A DNA stretch of 64,000 nt from Agapetus fuscipes. Taxonomy: Eukaryota; Arthropoda; Insecta; Trichoptera; Glossosomatidae. The stretch lies in NCBI GenBank assembly GCA_951799405.1, contig OX637341.1:17599659-17663658 (forward strand), read 5' to 3'. Position numbers and translations under genes: made by a program. Below are positions 1-9,960 of the stretch, one piece after another. How positions within the stretch are numbered: the stretch's first letter is position 1; the number at the start of each line of letters is the position of its first letter. Below the pieces are notes generated by a model. That model ran no database searches, had not been told where the DNA came from, and saw only the letters and a program-made list of their open reading frames with translations.

Positions 1-2
1 GA

Positions 3-1166
3 CAACTTGTTGAAAAACAATTGTCGGTGAGGGGGAAACTATTCACGGCCTTTGTGGATCTGGAAAAGGCTTTTGACTCAGTGGACAGAGGTATGTTGTG
101 GGATGTTTTGAAAGCATACGGAGTGAATGGAGCTCTACTCAATGCGGTGCATGCGAACTATGAGAATAGTATGGCCTGCATTCGTATTGATGGTGAGTAT
201 AGTGAATGGTTTGAAGTTTTTAAGGGTGTAAGGCAAGGATGTGTGATGAGCCCATGGCTATTTAACATAGTCATGGACAAGTGTGTTCGAGATGCTAGAC
301 TTGATGATTGTGGATTAATGATAGGAGAGAGCAAAGTAAGCGTTCTACTGTATGCGGATGATGCAGTCCTTGTATCTGATTCAGCAGTGGAATTGCAAAT
401 GATGCTCTCTAGATTGAACGAAGCTTTGAAAGGTAATAATTTGAAGTTGAATGCAAGAAAGACGAAAGTTTTGATTTTTGAAAGAGATGATGAAAATATG
501 AATTATGAATTTAAAATTAATGGAATGAATGTTGATGTTGTAAATGAGTTTGTATATTTGGGATGTAAGTTTGAAAAAGATGGAAGAATGGCCGGTGAAT
601 TTGAAAGAAGAATAATGAAAGGCAGGTGTGTACTGGGTGCGACCGCTTGCATCGCCAGGAACCAAAATCTCTCAAAAAATGTTAGATTGGCGGTGCACGG
701 TGGTATACTAGTGCCAACCTTGATGTATGGAAGTGAAGCCTGGACGGTGAGTGAAAGGGAAATTAGTAAAGTCCATACAGTAGAAATGGACTATCTAAGA
801 AGTATGATTGGGAAAAAACGAAGTGACAGGGTGAGGAATGATTTTGTAAGAGAAGAATGTGGTGTAAGGGAAAGTGTGAAAGTGAAGATTAAAAGAAGTA
901 TGTTAAGATGGTTCGGGCACTTGGAGAGAATGAGTGATGAAAGATTGACGAAGAAAGTATATGTTGCTAGAATAGATGGATGTCGTGGTAGAGGAAGACC
1001 GAGAAAAGTATGGAAGGATCAAATCTCTGAAATAGCGAATGAATGGGATATCCAGAGTCATAATAAAAGGAGGACTTGTATGAAAAAGGTTATGACTCTG
1101 GATGAAATGAAAGAAGTATGCAAGGACAGGAAGAAGTGGCGGCTAATCTGCAATGTTGATTTCTAA
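3..1166 (+). CDS. RTE-like LINE reverse transcriptase, C-terminal part (5' end outside window)
   Basis: The reading frame is open from the left edge of the window to a TAA after NVDF, so the N-terminal endonuclease and early RT lie outside. It starts in the RT domain (FVDLEKAFDSVDR, GVRQGCVMSPWLFNI), has the catalytic YADDAV box at about residue 110, and ends in the RTE-style tail with a RWFGHLERMSDERLTKK motif and a basic GRGRPRK stretch. The protein would copy its own mRNA at a nicked target. It is about 75% similar by eye to the LINE at 4546-7419 but is a different subfamily, nearly identical to the copy at 52947-53435. No stop or frameshift is visible, so this could be a recent insertion. 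Clade assignment to RTE is from motif style only. Confidence 0.85.
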   Translation, partial: QLVEKQLSVRGKLFTAFVDLEKAFDSVDRGMLWDVLKAYGVNGALLNAVHANYENSMACIRIDGEYSEWFEVFKGVRQGCVMSPWLFNIVMDKCVRDARLDDCGLMIGESKVSVLLYADDAVLVSDSAVELQMMLSRLNEALKGNNLKLNARKTKVLIFERDDENMNYEFKINGMNVDVVNEFVYLGCKFEKDGRMAGEFERRIMKGRCVLGATACIARNQNLSKNVRLAVHGGILVPTLMYGSEAWTVSEREISKVHTVEMDYLRSMIGKKRSDRVRNDFVREECGVRESVKVKIKRSMLRWFGHLERMSDERLTKKVYVARIDGCRGRGRPRKVWKDQISEIANEWDIQSHNKRRTCMKKVMTLDEMKEVCKDRKKWRLICNVDF

Positions 1167-1543
1167 TGTTGGTGTATTCATTTGCTACATTTTTTGCATA
1201 GGAAATTTTTGACTTTTTTTGTATAGATTTCTTTGTAAGGTTTTGTTCTTTTTTATATTTAAATGTAATTTATTATTCATATTCCTTGACTTATAGGTTG
1301 GTATGAGGCTGACCACCCATACTGTAAAAAATGGTTCACTTTGCCAATGTCACCCCTGTTTCAGGGAAGGTCGGCAAAAGTTGTGGGGCTTATGTTCATT
1401 TGAGGTTTGGATTTTATTTGTAAGTACACATTCAGCATTTGTAAGCGCGAACTACACTTGTTGGTTTGTGGGCATACATCTGAGAGCTTTAAATGAATAT
1501 ATCTTTGCAACTTAGATTATAGATTATTATAGATTATAATATT
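1167..1543 (+). mobile_element. LINE 3' UTR ending in a T230 repeat
   Basis: About 117 nt of AT-rich 3' UTR follow the RT stop and run directly into the T230 repeat (from 1284, CCTTGACTTATAGG) and its GATTATAGATT tail. The same UTR-to-T230 junction recurs in reverse at 52427-52810, and partly at 17878-17966 and 27710-27826. T230 is therefore the 3' terminus of this LINE subfamily and not a chance neighbour. Confidence 0.8.
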
Positions 1544-1701
1544 CAGGTCATTATCAAGTATTGATGGTCGAAAGTGCTCCAGATATAAAATATTATTGTG
1601 AAAATTAAACTACGTTCAAGAAAAAAAAAATATTTAAAAAAAATGAATTTTCACTGTGTGAATACACAAACCCTACAAAATCTAATTTCCAATATATTAT
1701 A

Positions 1702-1800
1702 TAAAAAATAGGTTTAACTCGACACATGCGACCCCTTCGGGAATAACGCGGCAAGAAGTTGCACTTTGTGTGTAGCTTAGCTGCGTTAGTTGCGTTGCGT
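1702..1800 (+). mobile_element. SINE-A 3' fragment
   Basis: Matches the 3' third of SINE-A: AAAATAGGTTTAACTCG, then the CTTCGGGAATAACGCGGC block and a GTGTAGCTTAG end. The tRNA-like head is missing. Confidence 0.7.
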
Positions 1801-2412
1801 TTGAGGCTTTAGCAACTAAGCTATGTATATTCTTCCGAGTGACAACATTCAAGGTTTATTGTAAATGCATTCACTCTCCCGAGCACATTAAAACTAGCTC
1901 TTGCAAATGTTGAACGAATACTCGTACAAAATATAAAAGAAAATTGATAAGAATGTCTGCATTTTATGCCGCATTTACACGTTTTCTTATGCCTATTTTC
2001 AGCCAGCTACCTACCTACGATGAAGTCAATTTTTTTGTTGATAATTGAAATTTGATATCCAATAAACTTGCATCCACATTTGCACACATTGGCACGATGT
2101 TCACTCCAAGATTTCATCCATTTCCCATTAACCTACTTCTCTGGTACACAACGCGACATTTCACCAGCGAAAGCTTTTGTTCCATCTGCAATGGGAGCTT
2201 TCTGCAATGTGAGCCGTACGCGGAATGAAAGCTCGCGTCGCAATAATGAAATACAACTAAGATGAATTAAATTAGAAAAAAAACGGAATTGTTTTTTAAA
2301 TACTAATTGAATTGATGTTGATGATGATGATGTCTCCATCCTTCCGGGCTTGTAGGCCATGTTCAATATTGTAAGCCGCTTATTCTTTTTTCTCTTTTTG
2401 TAAGGCTGCTAC

Positions 2413-2445
2413 GTTTCGTCAGTGACGTGCGACTGACTTCTTCAG
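2413..2445 (-). ncRNA. Hammerhead ribozyme core motif, left arm
   Basis: On the minus strand: CTGAAGA, a 6-bp stem II (GTCAGT/ACTGAC) with an 8-nt loop, then GAAAC. This fits the hammerhead core CUGANGA - stem II - GAAA. It is the mirror copy of the motif at 2487-2519. Helices I and III were not resolved by eye. Confidence 0.6.
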
Positions 2446-2486
2446 GGCTTCTTCTTCGACATTGACATTGAGTCGAAGAAGAAGCC

Positions 2487-2519
2487 CTGAAGAAGTCAGT
2501 CGCACGTCACTGACGAAAC
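2487..2519 (+). ncRNA. Hammerhead ribozyme core motif, right arm
   Basis: CTGAAGA (2487-2493), stem II GTCAGT (2495-2500) pairing with ACTGAC (2509-2514), GAAA (2515-2518). All core bases fit CUGANGA/GAAA. The bases just before it form a 15-bp hairpin with the end of the left arm, which is where helix I would be. Confidence 0.6.
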
Positions 2520-2951
2520 GTAGCAGCCTTACAAAAAGAGAAAAAAGAATAAGCAGCCTACAATATTGAACATGGCCTACAAGCCCGGAAGGATGGAGAC
2601 ATCATCATCATCATCATCAACATCATCTGAAGCCGGCCATGAAAGCCTTAAAACACTTACTAATTGAATTGTTGCTTTAATTTTTACATTGCTACATTTC
2701 ATAATGAAATAGTTAAAGATTGTATTTATTTAATTTAAATTTATCTATATTGTAAGTTTCACAGATGTGTTAAAATTTTAGGTAAATATTTCATGTAGTC
2801 CTAAAAACAATTACTTTAAGTTGATGCTATTATTTGCCGCATATGTACTTACAAAATAAAAGAAAGCCACTTATCAATACTAACCCTGAATCTCTAGACA
2901 CCTTTCCCTGAAACAAGAGTGGCACTAGTGCAAGTGAACTAATTTTTACTA

Positions 2952-3279
2952 TTTATTTAAGAAATCCTGTGCGGAAGACTCCCTAAATTTCGGAGACTCT
3001 AAGGGTCTATGACACTTGTAGTGCCGCAGAGGTGTTGTTTACAAGCTTCGTCGTCACTACAAAGCACCAATACTCAAGCAAGACCCAGTCGCTGTAAGGC
3101 TGGATGGACCTTTAGTGACCAGTCTTTGGTAAAGGTTTTATGAATTTTTTAACCAAGCGAAGAGCATAATTTTGTGAATATATAAATGGCTTATTTTTTT
3201 GTGCTTTGCTGGAATTCCAACCCACAATCTTCCATTTATGAGTCCGAAGTATTGCCACTGGGCTACGGACCGGTCTAAT
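2952..3279 (-). mobile_element. SINE-B with LINE-X-type tail
   Basis: Read on the minus strand: tRNA-like head with a B-box-like segment (imperfect here), the SINE-B body (ACCGGTC, ...CAACTGGGTCTTGC-like), then the CACCTCTGCGGC ... TCCCGCACAGGATTTC tail and a short A-run. The tail matches the 3' end of LINE-X. No 5S-like head is present in this copy. Confidence 0.75.
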
Positions 3280-4030
3280 AACTATAAAGGGGGTCAGCCA
3301 GATTTCAACCTAATACTAAAGGAGTTTAAAAACTGTTAAAACTACAAGAAGTCTTTGAGATTATTTTGGTTATATCAGGTTGATAGAACGTTTAAAACTG
3401 GTAGTATTTATTTATGTACAAGAGAAAAAAAGTGACGACGTGAATGAAAAAACAAGACAAGACAAGACAAGAAAGGTGACAAGAAAGATGAAGGCAAATC
3501 TGCTGAGAGTTTGGCTACTTTTAGAAAAATGGTGGAAAAGTTGAAATTACAGCTACTCAAAAAATTAATCTTTAATCTGACATTCATACAAAACACAAAA
3601 CTGAAAATTTCCCTACGAACAATTTACAACAATAGTCTTAAAATACCCTTCTAGCTTCACTGAATAATCATCCAAATTCTTGTGCAAAAAAATCTTCAGA
3701 CTTCAGGACATGTTTCAGTGGAATAAATTCACCGGGATTTTACATGTCAAGTGTTCCTGTTATTATTTGCCGTCACCCGGCAAATGGGTTGTAAATTAAA
3801 AAAAAGCGCTCGAGAAACGCGAGAGGACGGGTGACAGACGTCGAGAAAGCTCCGGAAGCTCCAAAAAGCTGCGTCAGGGAAAAAGGTCGAAATAAAAAGC
3901 GTTGTTGGGAACGTCCAACGAATTGTTTTATATTATGCAAGTATGATAAATCTAGGGTAGTATTAACGAAAATTATATTGTTGACCATCAATATTTGATT
4001 TGCACAATTTTTAATACTTGGGGTATTTAT
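3280..4030. other. Intronic sequence with a (GACAA)n run; no gene seen
   Basis: Mostly unique AT-rich sequence. A short (ACAAG)n run at 3451-3472 resembles the tail of some RTE-like LINE copies here (16208, 59047), but no LINE body adjoins it. The segment 3940-4033 recurs at 11708-11800 (both contain GATAAATCTAGGGTAG), so it belongs to an unnamed repeat. No coding exon was recognised. Confidence 0.5.
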
Positions 4031-4120
4031 AAACAGACTAGCAGTACCCGGCGTGTTTCACTACGCCATTTGGGCATGTGGTATCAATTTTTTTCTACAG
4101 ATAAAAGAGGAAACAACAGG
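4030..4120 (+). repeat. Probable LINE 3' UTR fragment (AGCAGTACCCGGCG type)
   Basis: The block ACTAGCAGTACCCGGCGTG followed by TTTCACTACGCC is of a style common at the 3' side of insect LINEs. Only about 90 bp are present, and the assignment is by pattern memory. Confidence 0.35.
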
Positions 4121-4307
4121 ATCAAAAAAAAAAAGTGTGCTAATCGGAATCAAGCTTCACACAATTTATCTCTAGGTTAATCTTCACGTTTTCTAAAAAA
4201 AAACGTCTAGGTACAACTGTTAAGCAGCAGAGCCAAGCATAGGGAAAATCGATTGCGGTGCTCCATTTATATTTAAGATAAAAAAAATCGGCTATGTAAC
4301 GTCACTC

Positions 4308-4511
4308 ATCTAATCTATTCTAAGTTGCATGGATATAATTGTTACATTTGGAATTCACATTAAGTGCATGCCCACAAGCAGACACGTATAAGTTCACACT
4401 TGCACATTCTGCGTGTGAACCTACAACATAAAAACCCAAATCTCAAATGAACATACACCCTGCAACTCTTTGCTGACCTTCCCTGAAACAGGGGTGACAT
4501 TGGCAGAGTGA
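4308..4511 (-). mobile_element. T230 repeat, 5'-truncated
   Basis: Runs from the TAATCTATTC tail and CTAAGTTGCA through GCCCACAAGCAGACACGTA to CCCTGAAACAGGGGTGACA. It stops at GTGAAC, where the tail of the next LINE begins (4512). The first 50 bp of T230 are missing and were not found beyond the other end of that LINE. Confidence 0.8.
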
Positions 4512-4545
4512 ACTGTTACTGTTACTGTATCCTGCCGCCGTTCCA

Positions 4546-7419
4546 CTAGGGGTGGCCGGTACCTCCGCAGATGCGCCTCCACTTTTTTCTGTCCTTACAA
4601 ACCACTTTCATTTCCTCAATATTCATCACCTTTTTCATACATACTCTTCTCTTATTTTCACTCTGCAGGTTCCATTCTTTCGCAATCTCACCTATTTGGT
4701 CTAACCATTCTTTCCTCGGCCTTCCCCTTCCGCGCTTTCCTCTGACATTTCCTTTGTACACTTTCTTCGTTAGTCGTTCATCATCCATTCTTTCGAGATG
4801 TCCGAACCATCTCATCGTACTTTTTTGTACTTTCATTCTCATATTCTCTTTTATACCACACTCGTTCATCACCCAATCATTACGTACTCTATCATTCAGT
4901 GTTTTTCCAGCCATTGCTCTCAGGTAAGCCATTTCAACCGTACATACTTTACTCAGCTCACATTCATTAACTGTCCACGCCTCACTTCCATACATCAATG
5001 TCGGAACCAATATACCATTGTGGACCGCCAATCTCATATTCTTCGTAAGTTTCCTATTTCTTGCAATTCTTCCAATCGTTCCCATTACACTTCTTCCTCT
5101 ACTAGCACGCTTTTCCAATTCTTTCGTCAATTTCCCATTCGACTCAAACTTGCTTCCCAGATAATCAAATTCTTTCACGACCTCCACTCTTGTTTCATTC
5201 AGTCTTATCTCAATTTCCTCGCATTCCTCAGTCCTGTCAAACACTAATACTTTCGTCTTACTGGCATTCACTTTTAAACCGTTCTTACTAAAAGCATCAT
5301 TCATTTTGGTGAGTATCATCTGGAGCTCCTCCGCTGTATCAGCCAACACTACGGCATCGTCAGCATAGAGAAGAACTCCAACATTCGTCTCACCCACTTT
5401 CACACCATAATGAGAAATTTCTGCTTCTTTCATACAATTGTCCATGATTATGTTAAATAACCACGGACTCATTACACACCCCTGTCGTACTCCCTTGTAA
5501 ACATCAAACCATTCGCTACATTTACCATCCACTCTTACACACGCCAAACTATTTTCATAGATGGCGCGTATTCCATTCAGAAGCTTGCCGTTCACACCGT
5601 ACTTTAGGAGTACTTTCCACATCATACCTCTGTCCACCGAGTCAAAAGCCTTCTCGAGATCCACAAAAGCCGTGTAGACCTTCCGACCTACAGCCAGATG
5701 TTTTTCAACAATCTGTCTGAGAGTGAAGATCTGGTCTACACACCCTCTTCCTGGCATAAAGCCAGTCTGGATATCAGAAACCCCATGACCGGTAGACAGT
5801 CTCACTTTTTTTATGAGAACCTTACACAATACTTTACCAGCTATACTGAGAAGACTGATGGGCCTGAAATTTTGGCAGTCCTTTTTGTCACCTTTTCCTT
5901 TGTAGATAGGAACAATGACCGCCTTTTTCCAGTCCATCGGCACTTTACTCTCTTTCACACACATCTTGCACAGTTCAAACATCCATTCAACCATGCACTC
6001 CCCAGCACATTTGATCATCTCAGCATTCACACCATCATTCCCAGCAGCTTTTCCATTCTTCAGATCTTTTATACTTATTATCACATCCTCTTTCACAATT
6101 TCTTCATCGCTGTCATTATATTCAACATCATAATAGTCTCTTTCGCCCTGGCCATATAAATTTTTAAAATATTCATTCCATCTCTTCCTTACATCACTTT
6201 CGTCCCACAGCAAGATTCCCTCAGCGTTTTTAATGCCTGGGGTGGTTGATCCGCGACTTTCGTTTTTATCACGTACCCAGCTCCAGAATGATTTTTTATT
6301 GGTGAGGAAATTCTGCTGCGCTCTCTCATTTTCCTTACTTTCTATTTTCATCTTACTCTCAAAGACGACGGTTTTGGCTCTTCGTTTTGCTTGCTTATAT
6401 ATCTCTTCTAGAGCTTGATTTTTCCTATCATTCAGCCATCTATTAAAAGCATTCTTCTTCTGTTCAATAGCTTCTCTCACTTCGTCATTCCACCATGCAT
6501 CACCTCTTCTTTTACAGACCTTCGCTTCACCACAAACAGATTTTGCACATTCAATCATATTTTCTTTCATTTTTGACCACATTTTTTCAACACATCCTTC
6601 TTCTTTTGTTTTTTTTAACTCATCGTGGTTAAGTCTTTCATTCACCTCACATTTGTACTTTTCTTTTATACTTACATCATTCATTTTTTCAACTTTTATT
6701 CGCTTCATACTCACCAATTCCTTTTGTGCTCTTCTTTTTACATCTCCTATCATTATTCTCGAGCACAGCAAATAGTGGTCTGTGTTCAGCACAGCTCCAC
6801 GGTATACTCGAGAGTCTCTTACATCCCCTCTCATTCTTTCATCCACACAGATGTAGTCAATAATTGTACGGTTGCCCGCTCTGTTTTGCCACGTATACAA
6901 ATGTATACTTTTGTGGTTGAACCAGGTATTCGACGTAAAGAGTCTATGCTCCATACATAGGCTTATTAGCGCTCTACCGTTATCATTGGCTACACCTTTA
7001 CCACTCGGTCCTACCACATTTTCGCTATCATCTTGTCTCATACCTACCCATCCATTAAAATCTCCTAGTAGAATCGTTCTTTCATTCTCTTCTTTCTGTC
7101 TCATAACAATGTTAACTTTCTCCCAGAATTCTTCTTTCACTACCCTGCATTCCGAGTCCACTGGGGCGTAGCACGCAATCAGTAGAACTTTCATCCGTCC
7201 AAATCTCATTCTCACTAACAATATTCTCGGGGAGACTCTTTCATACTTAGTAATACAACCTTTCGCTTTTTCATCAATGATAACACCTACACCCTGTCTC
7301 TTGTATCCATCTTTCACCCCACACCATACAAAAAATTCACCATTTACCATTTCCTTTTCTCCATCTCCTATCATTTTCGTCTCAGTCACACAAAGAACTT
7401 TTATTCCTCTCTCTTTCAT
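4546..7419 (-). CDS. LINE endonuclease-reverse transcriptase, main frame (957 aa)
   Basis: Encodes an APE-type endonuclease followed by reverse transcriptase. Endonuclease features: VTETKM near residue 14, GDFNGWVG near 120, NTWF, IIDYICVDE near 190 and NTDHYLL near 215. RT features: KAAGNDGVNAEM, NFRPISLL, FVDLEKAFDSVDR, GVRQGCVMSPWLF and the catalytic YADDAVV. The C-terminus has a RWFGHLERMDDERLTKK motif and a basic GKRGRGRPRK stretch, typical of RTE-like LINEs. The ATG at 7419 is only the first one after an in-frame TAG. The true start is upstream, in the frame that opens at 7869. No other disruption is visible. Confidence 0.85.
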   Translation of the reverse strand: MKERGIKVLCVTETKMIGDGEKEMVNGEFFVWCGVKDGYKRQGVGVIIDEKAKGCITKYERVSPRILLVRMRFGRMKVLLIACYAPVDSECRVVKEEFWEKVNIVMRQKEENERTILLGDFNGWVGMRQDDSENVVGPSGKGVANDNGRALISLCMEHRLFTSNTWFNHKSIHLYTWQNRAGNRTIIDYICVDERMRGDVRDSRVYRGAVLNTDHYLLCSRIMIGDVKRRAQKELVSMKRIKVEKMNDVSIKEKYKCEVNERLNHDELKKTKEEGCVEKMWSKMKENMIECAKSVCGEAKVCKRRGDAWWNDEVREAIEQKKNAFNRWLNDRKNQALEEIYKQAKRRAKTVVFESKMKIESKENERAQQNFLTNKKSFWSWVRDKNESRGSTTPGIKNAEGILLWDESDVRKRWNEYFKNLYGQGERDYYDVEYNDSDEEIVKEDVIISIKDLKNGKAAGNDGVNAEMIKCAGECMVEWMFELCKMCVKESKVPMDWKKAVIVPIYKGKGDKKDCQNFRPISLLSIAGKVLCKVLIKKVRLSTGHGVSDIQTGFMPGRGCVDQIFTLRQIVEKHLAVGRKVYTAFVDLEKAFDSVDRGMMWKVLLKYGVNGKLLNGIRAIYENSLACVRVDGKCSEWFDVYKGVRQGCVMSPWLFNIIMDNCMKEAEISHYGVKVGETNVGVLLYADDAVVLADTAEELQMILTKMNDAFSKNGLKVNASKTKVLVFDRTEECEEIEIRLNETRVEVVKEFDYLGSKFESNGKLTKELEKRASRGRSVMGTIGRIARNRKLTKNMRLAVHNGILVPTLMYGSEAWTVNECELSKVCTVEMAYLRAMAGKTLNDRVRNDWVMNECGIKENMRMKVQKSTMRWFGHLERMDDERLTKKVYKGNVRGKRGRGRPRKEWLDQIGEIAKEWNLQSENKRRVCMKKVMNIEEMKVVCKDRKKWRRICGGTGHP

Positions 7420-7452
7420 AATATTTGAGATTTCCCTCTCTTTACAGTCATT

Positions 7453-7869
7453 CTAGTCCCTCACGTTCCACGTTGCAAACTTCCATTCCTCTTTCTTCGC
7501 ATACTTTCTTCTCACACATTCTTTTCGTCGCTCGCACACTTCTTCAGCCTTCCTGACAGAATCAGCTTTGACGCCTCTACAGAGGCCATTTGACACTCCC
7601 ACGGCTTCCGGGCGGCGGAGGTTGTCAGTCTCTGCGCGCCCCCTCTCGTGCTGTGCAGCGCCGTCCTCGCAGTTGTCAGCTGGTGGCCTGCAGTACAGGC
7701 GACGTCCCGCCCGCCTGCCACGCTTGCGCCTCCTCCCCCCAGCACTATCCACGACATGTCGTCCCTGTCCCTGCACTACCCTCCGCACACAATCGCTCAC
7801 TTCAATGTGACAGACAGGGCTATGTCTTCTCAGACGTAGGAGTTCATTTATCGTATAAGATCGCACCAT
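7453..7869 (-). pseudogene. N-terminal part of the same LINE protein, cut by a TAG
   Basis: In the same frame as 4546-7419 (11 codons separate them), this segment ends ATWNVRD then TAG, followed in frame by NDCKEREISNIMKERGIKV. WNVR is the conserved opening of the APE endonuclease, so the stop falls inside that domain and separates its first strand from the catalytic core. The preceding 130 residues are arginine-rich and unremarkable. A single base change explains the break, which suggests recent decay of a nearly intact element. Confidence 0.75.
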
Positions 7870-9150
7870 TTATTAAATATATTAAATTATTTATATTATT
7901 ACGTTAAAATCCAATAATTTAAATCAAATATTGACACATTAAAATTTGAACACAAATCATTTTTATCACATTAACCCGTCACAACCATTGGTCACAACAT
8001 TAAAATCCATTATTCTTTAAAGTAAATTAGTTAAAATATTTATATCATATTATCGTCAAAAATTTAAAATTATTAATCCGCAAAATTATATTGTCACAAA
8101 AAAAAAAAAATTATTTGTCATTCAGATTAAAAACACAAATTACACAAAAACGTTACATTCATTACGAGTATTATGGGTTATGATATATTAAGTAAAAAAT
8201 TGTAATTTATCCTTAATTATTAATTAAAATGTACTATTTCACGAAACAATTAATTTGATTTATTATTTTAAAAACAATCGCGGAGCTGACAGCACACGCT
8301 GTGTCGCCAAAGGCGCCATCTTCATCACCATTCACCATCACCATTCACCATCACCATTTTCTATTTATAGTTGGTCAGATGCATATTGATCTATACAAGA
8401 AAAGAATATAAACAATAAATTAAATTTTATAATCATACAATTAAAGAACTAATCTATAAAATTCACTTTACTCTTTGAGCAAAGTGAAGAAATAAATGTA
8501 TTCCAAACAATCAGGAATATTTTTCAATGTAACCGCACTGTGAAACGTATGCAGTTGGGGAAAATGCTTCATACAATATGATGCACTTAAGTTTTTTTTC
8601 AACTATCTCCATAAAAGTGTTTAATTTATGTTGAATTTTTGACTCCCTGTCCTGTCTTTATCCCGGCCAAGTGAATTCACATTTTTTCCCCACATTTAAA
8701 ATGTGCTCTATCCATTATTTCAATAAGTGAAAGTTTTAGGTAGTGCACACGGAACATTTTCTATTGACAACAAAATTGTAAGTCGCACGGCGGGGTTAGG
8801 TAAAAGGCAAACATTTTGTTTATCTTGGTTGCTTTAGACCATTGTCACATAGAAGAAAGACGTTTAACCGCCGAGAAAAAAACGATCTTTAAATTTGTGG
8901 TGAGTATATAATTTTACAGAAATGCGTTTTTTGAAAAAAACAACTATATTATGTATATTTTAATTAAAAGTATGTTTCAATAAAAGGTTTTAATAATAAT
9001 AATATATTTTATTATGGTCTTCTAGTTGGGACCTACGAACTTTCGTTTATCGTATTTTTTATAAGTGCGGGATATAAAAGCTTTCTTACATTTCTAAAAT
9101 TCAACTTGGAATACTTGAATAACATTTTTTAATTTGGAACTTTTGTCTAG
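7870..9150. other. AT-rich intron, possibly including the LINE 5' UTR; minisatellite
   Basis: Homopolymer-rich sequence. At 8322-8358 there are about three copies of a 13-nt CACCATCACCATT-like unit, next to AAGATGGCGCC on the minus strand, which may mark the LINE 5' end. The FGD-like reading at 8296-8312 was tested as a K2P second pore and rejected. No gene seen. Confidence 0.4.
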
Positions 9151-9152
9151 GC

Positions 9153-9708
9153 CAGGGGTCGACAACCTTTTGAGTCGGAAGAGCCAAAAATTACAATTTA
9201 CAAATTTCAAAGTTTTTCCTTGACTTATAGGTTGGTATGAGGCTGAACACCCATACTGTAAAAAATGGTTCACTTTGCCAATGTCGCCCCTGTTTCAGGG
9301 AAGGTCGGCAAGAGTTGCAGGGCTTATGTTCATTTAAGAATGGGTCTTTATATTGTAGTTCCACATGCGGTATGTGTGAGCGCGAAATTATGCGTGTCTG
9401 CTTATGGGAATGCATTTGATGTGAATCTCAAATGATACATATCTTATTTTGGATTTGGATTTGTAAAGAGCCACAAATGTTTTTTTGCCAACAATAAATA
9501 GCGTCGATGGGGCGGGGAGAGGGTGGAGGGTGAAAAGCGAGTACAAGTAGCGGAGAGATCGTTAATCGATTCAGAACGATTTAGTTTTTTTCGATCAGAA
9601 GTATAATTTTGTGTTTTTTTTATATTTGCGTATGAAGCTAAAGAGCCGTAACTTCACACCCAAAGAGCCGCATGTGGCTGGTGAGCCGCAGGTTGCTTAC
9701 CCCTAACC
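9153..9708. mobile_element. hAT-type non-autonomous element with nested T230
   Basis: Imperfect terminal inverted repeats: CAGGGGTCGACAACCT at the left and AGGTTGCTTACCCCTA at the right. Inside are repeated AAGAGCC motifs (AAAGAGCCGCATGTGGCT), a pattern well known from hAT elements of animals. T230 has inserted at about 9217-9465. No transposase frame. An 8-bp TSD was not recognisable. Confidence 0.65.
9217..9465 (+). mobile_element. T230 repeat nested in hAT element
   Basis: Full-length copy from TTCCTTGACTTATAGG to ATACATATCTT, ending close to GGATTTGG; flanked on both sides by hAT sequence with AAGAGCC motifs. Confidence 0.85.
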
Positions 9709-9739
9709 AAACCGATATCGATCCACCATATTTGTAAAA

Positions 9740-9960
9740 AGTCCGGTCTATGTCTTAGTTGGTAGAGTAACTGCATTCCATGCCGAGATCTCGAGTTAGA
9801 ATCCCACTGAAGTTGTCAGAAATTATTTCTCGTTTCAGTGTTTATTTCTAACTCAAAATAAAATACCGGCAAGGCTTACTCAGCCTTCATAAGAAATGAG
9901 TGTCAAGCCACTCAGGAGCTGAATAACATCCATTTCAAGTTGGCGTAAAGTAAAAGTTAC
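9740..9960 (+). mobile_element. SINE-A copy
   Basis: A-box-like TAGTTGGTAGAGTA and a B-box-like GAGTTAGAATCCC, then the GTGTTTATTTC and ATACCGGCAAGGCTTACT core. It diverges at the 3' end and runs into a T230 remnant (9967-10108). Confidence 0.75.

Larger units (their letters stand above)
2315..2657. mobile_element. Hammerhead-bearing palindromic element (inverted dimer), 343 bp, 14-bp TSD
   Basis: Two arms of about 144 nt (2317-2460 and 2472-2615) are near-perfect reverse complements around an 11-nt spacer. Each arm carries a hammerhead ribozyme core and a (CAT/ATG)n run. The right side extends to a conserved terminus, GCCGGCCATGAAAGCC followed by TTAAAACACT. The whole is flanked by the 14-bp direct repeat TACTAATTGAATTG (2301-2314 and 2658-2671), a clear target-site duplication. 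The same arm occurs singly at 55684-55873 with its own TSD. Likely a retrozyme-like or Penelope-derived retroelement. Confidence 0.8.
4512..7869 (-). mobile_element. Near-complete RTE-like LINE, (CAGTAA)n tail
   Basis: Spans the tail (minus strand: ATACAGTAACAGTAACA), an RT-endonuclease frame interrupted once (7453-7455), and an N-terminal stretch opening at 7869. The 5' UTR may continue to about 8362, where the minus strand has a YY1-like AAGATGGCGCC and a short GGTGAATGGTGAT array. No target-site duplication was recognised. Other copies with related ends occur at 28567, 30150, 59762, 16208 and 59047. Confidence 0.8.

Noticed and set aside
1303..1515. Small protein starting MRLTTHTVKNGSL
   Set aside because: The same peptide recurs at many places on both strands because it is a translation of the T230 repeat; there is no coding constraint.
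4571..4927. Plus-strand 118-codon hydrophobic protein
   Set aside because: It is the antisense shadow of the minus-strand LINE reverse transcriptase.
8296..8330. K2P second pore (FGD) exon on the minus strand
   Set aside because: The frame reads GAFGDTACAV; the TTIGFG context, pore helix and splice sites are missing, and it lies near the LINE 5' end.
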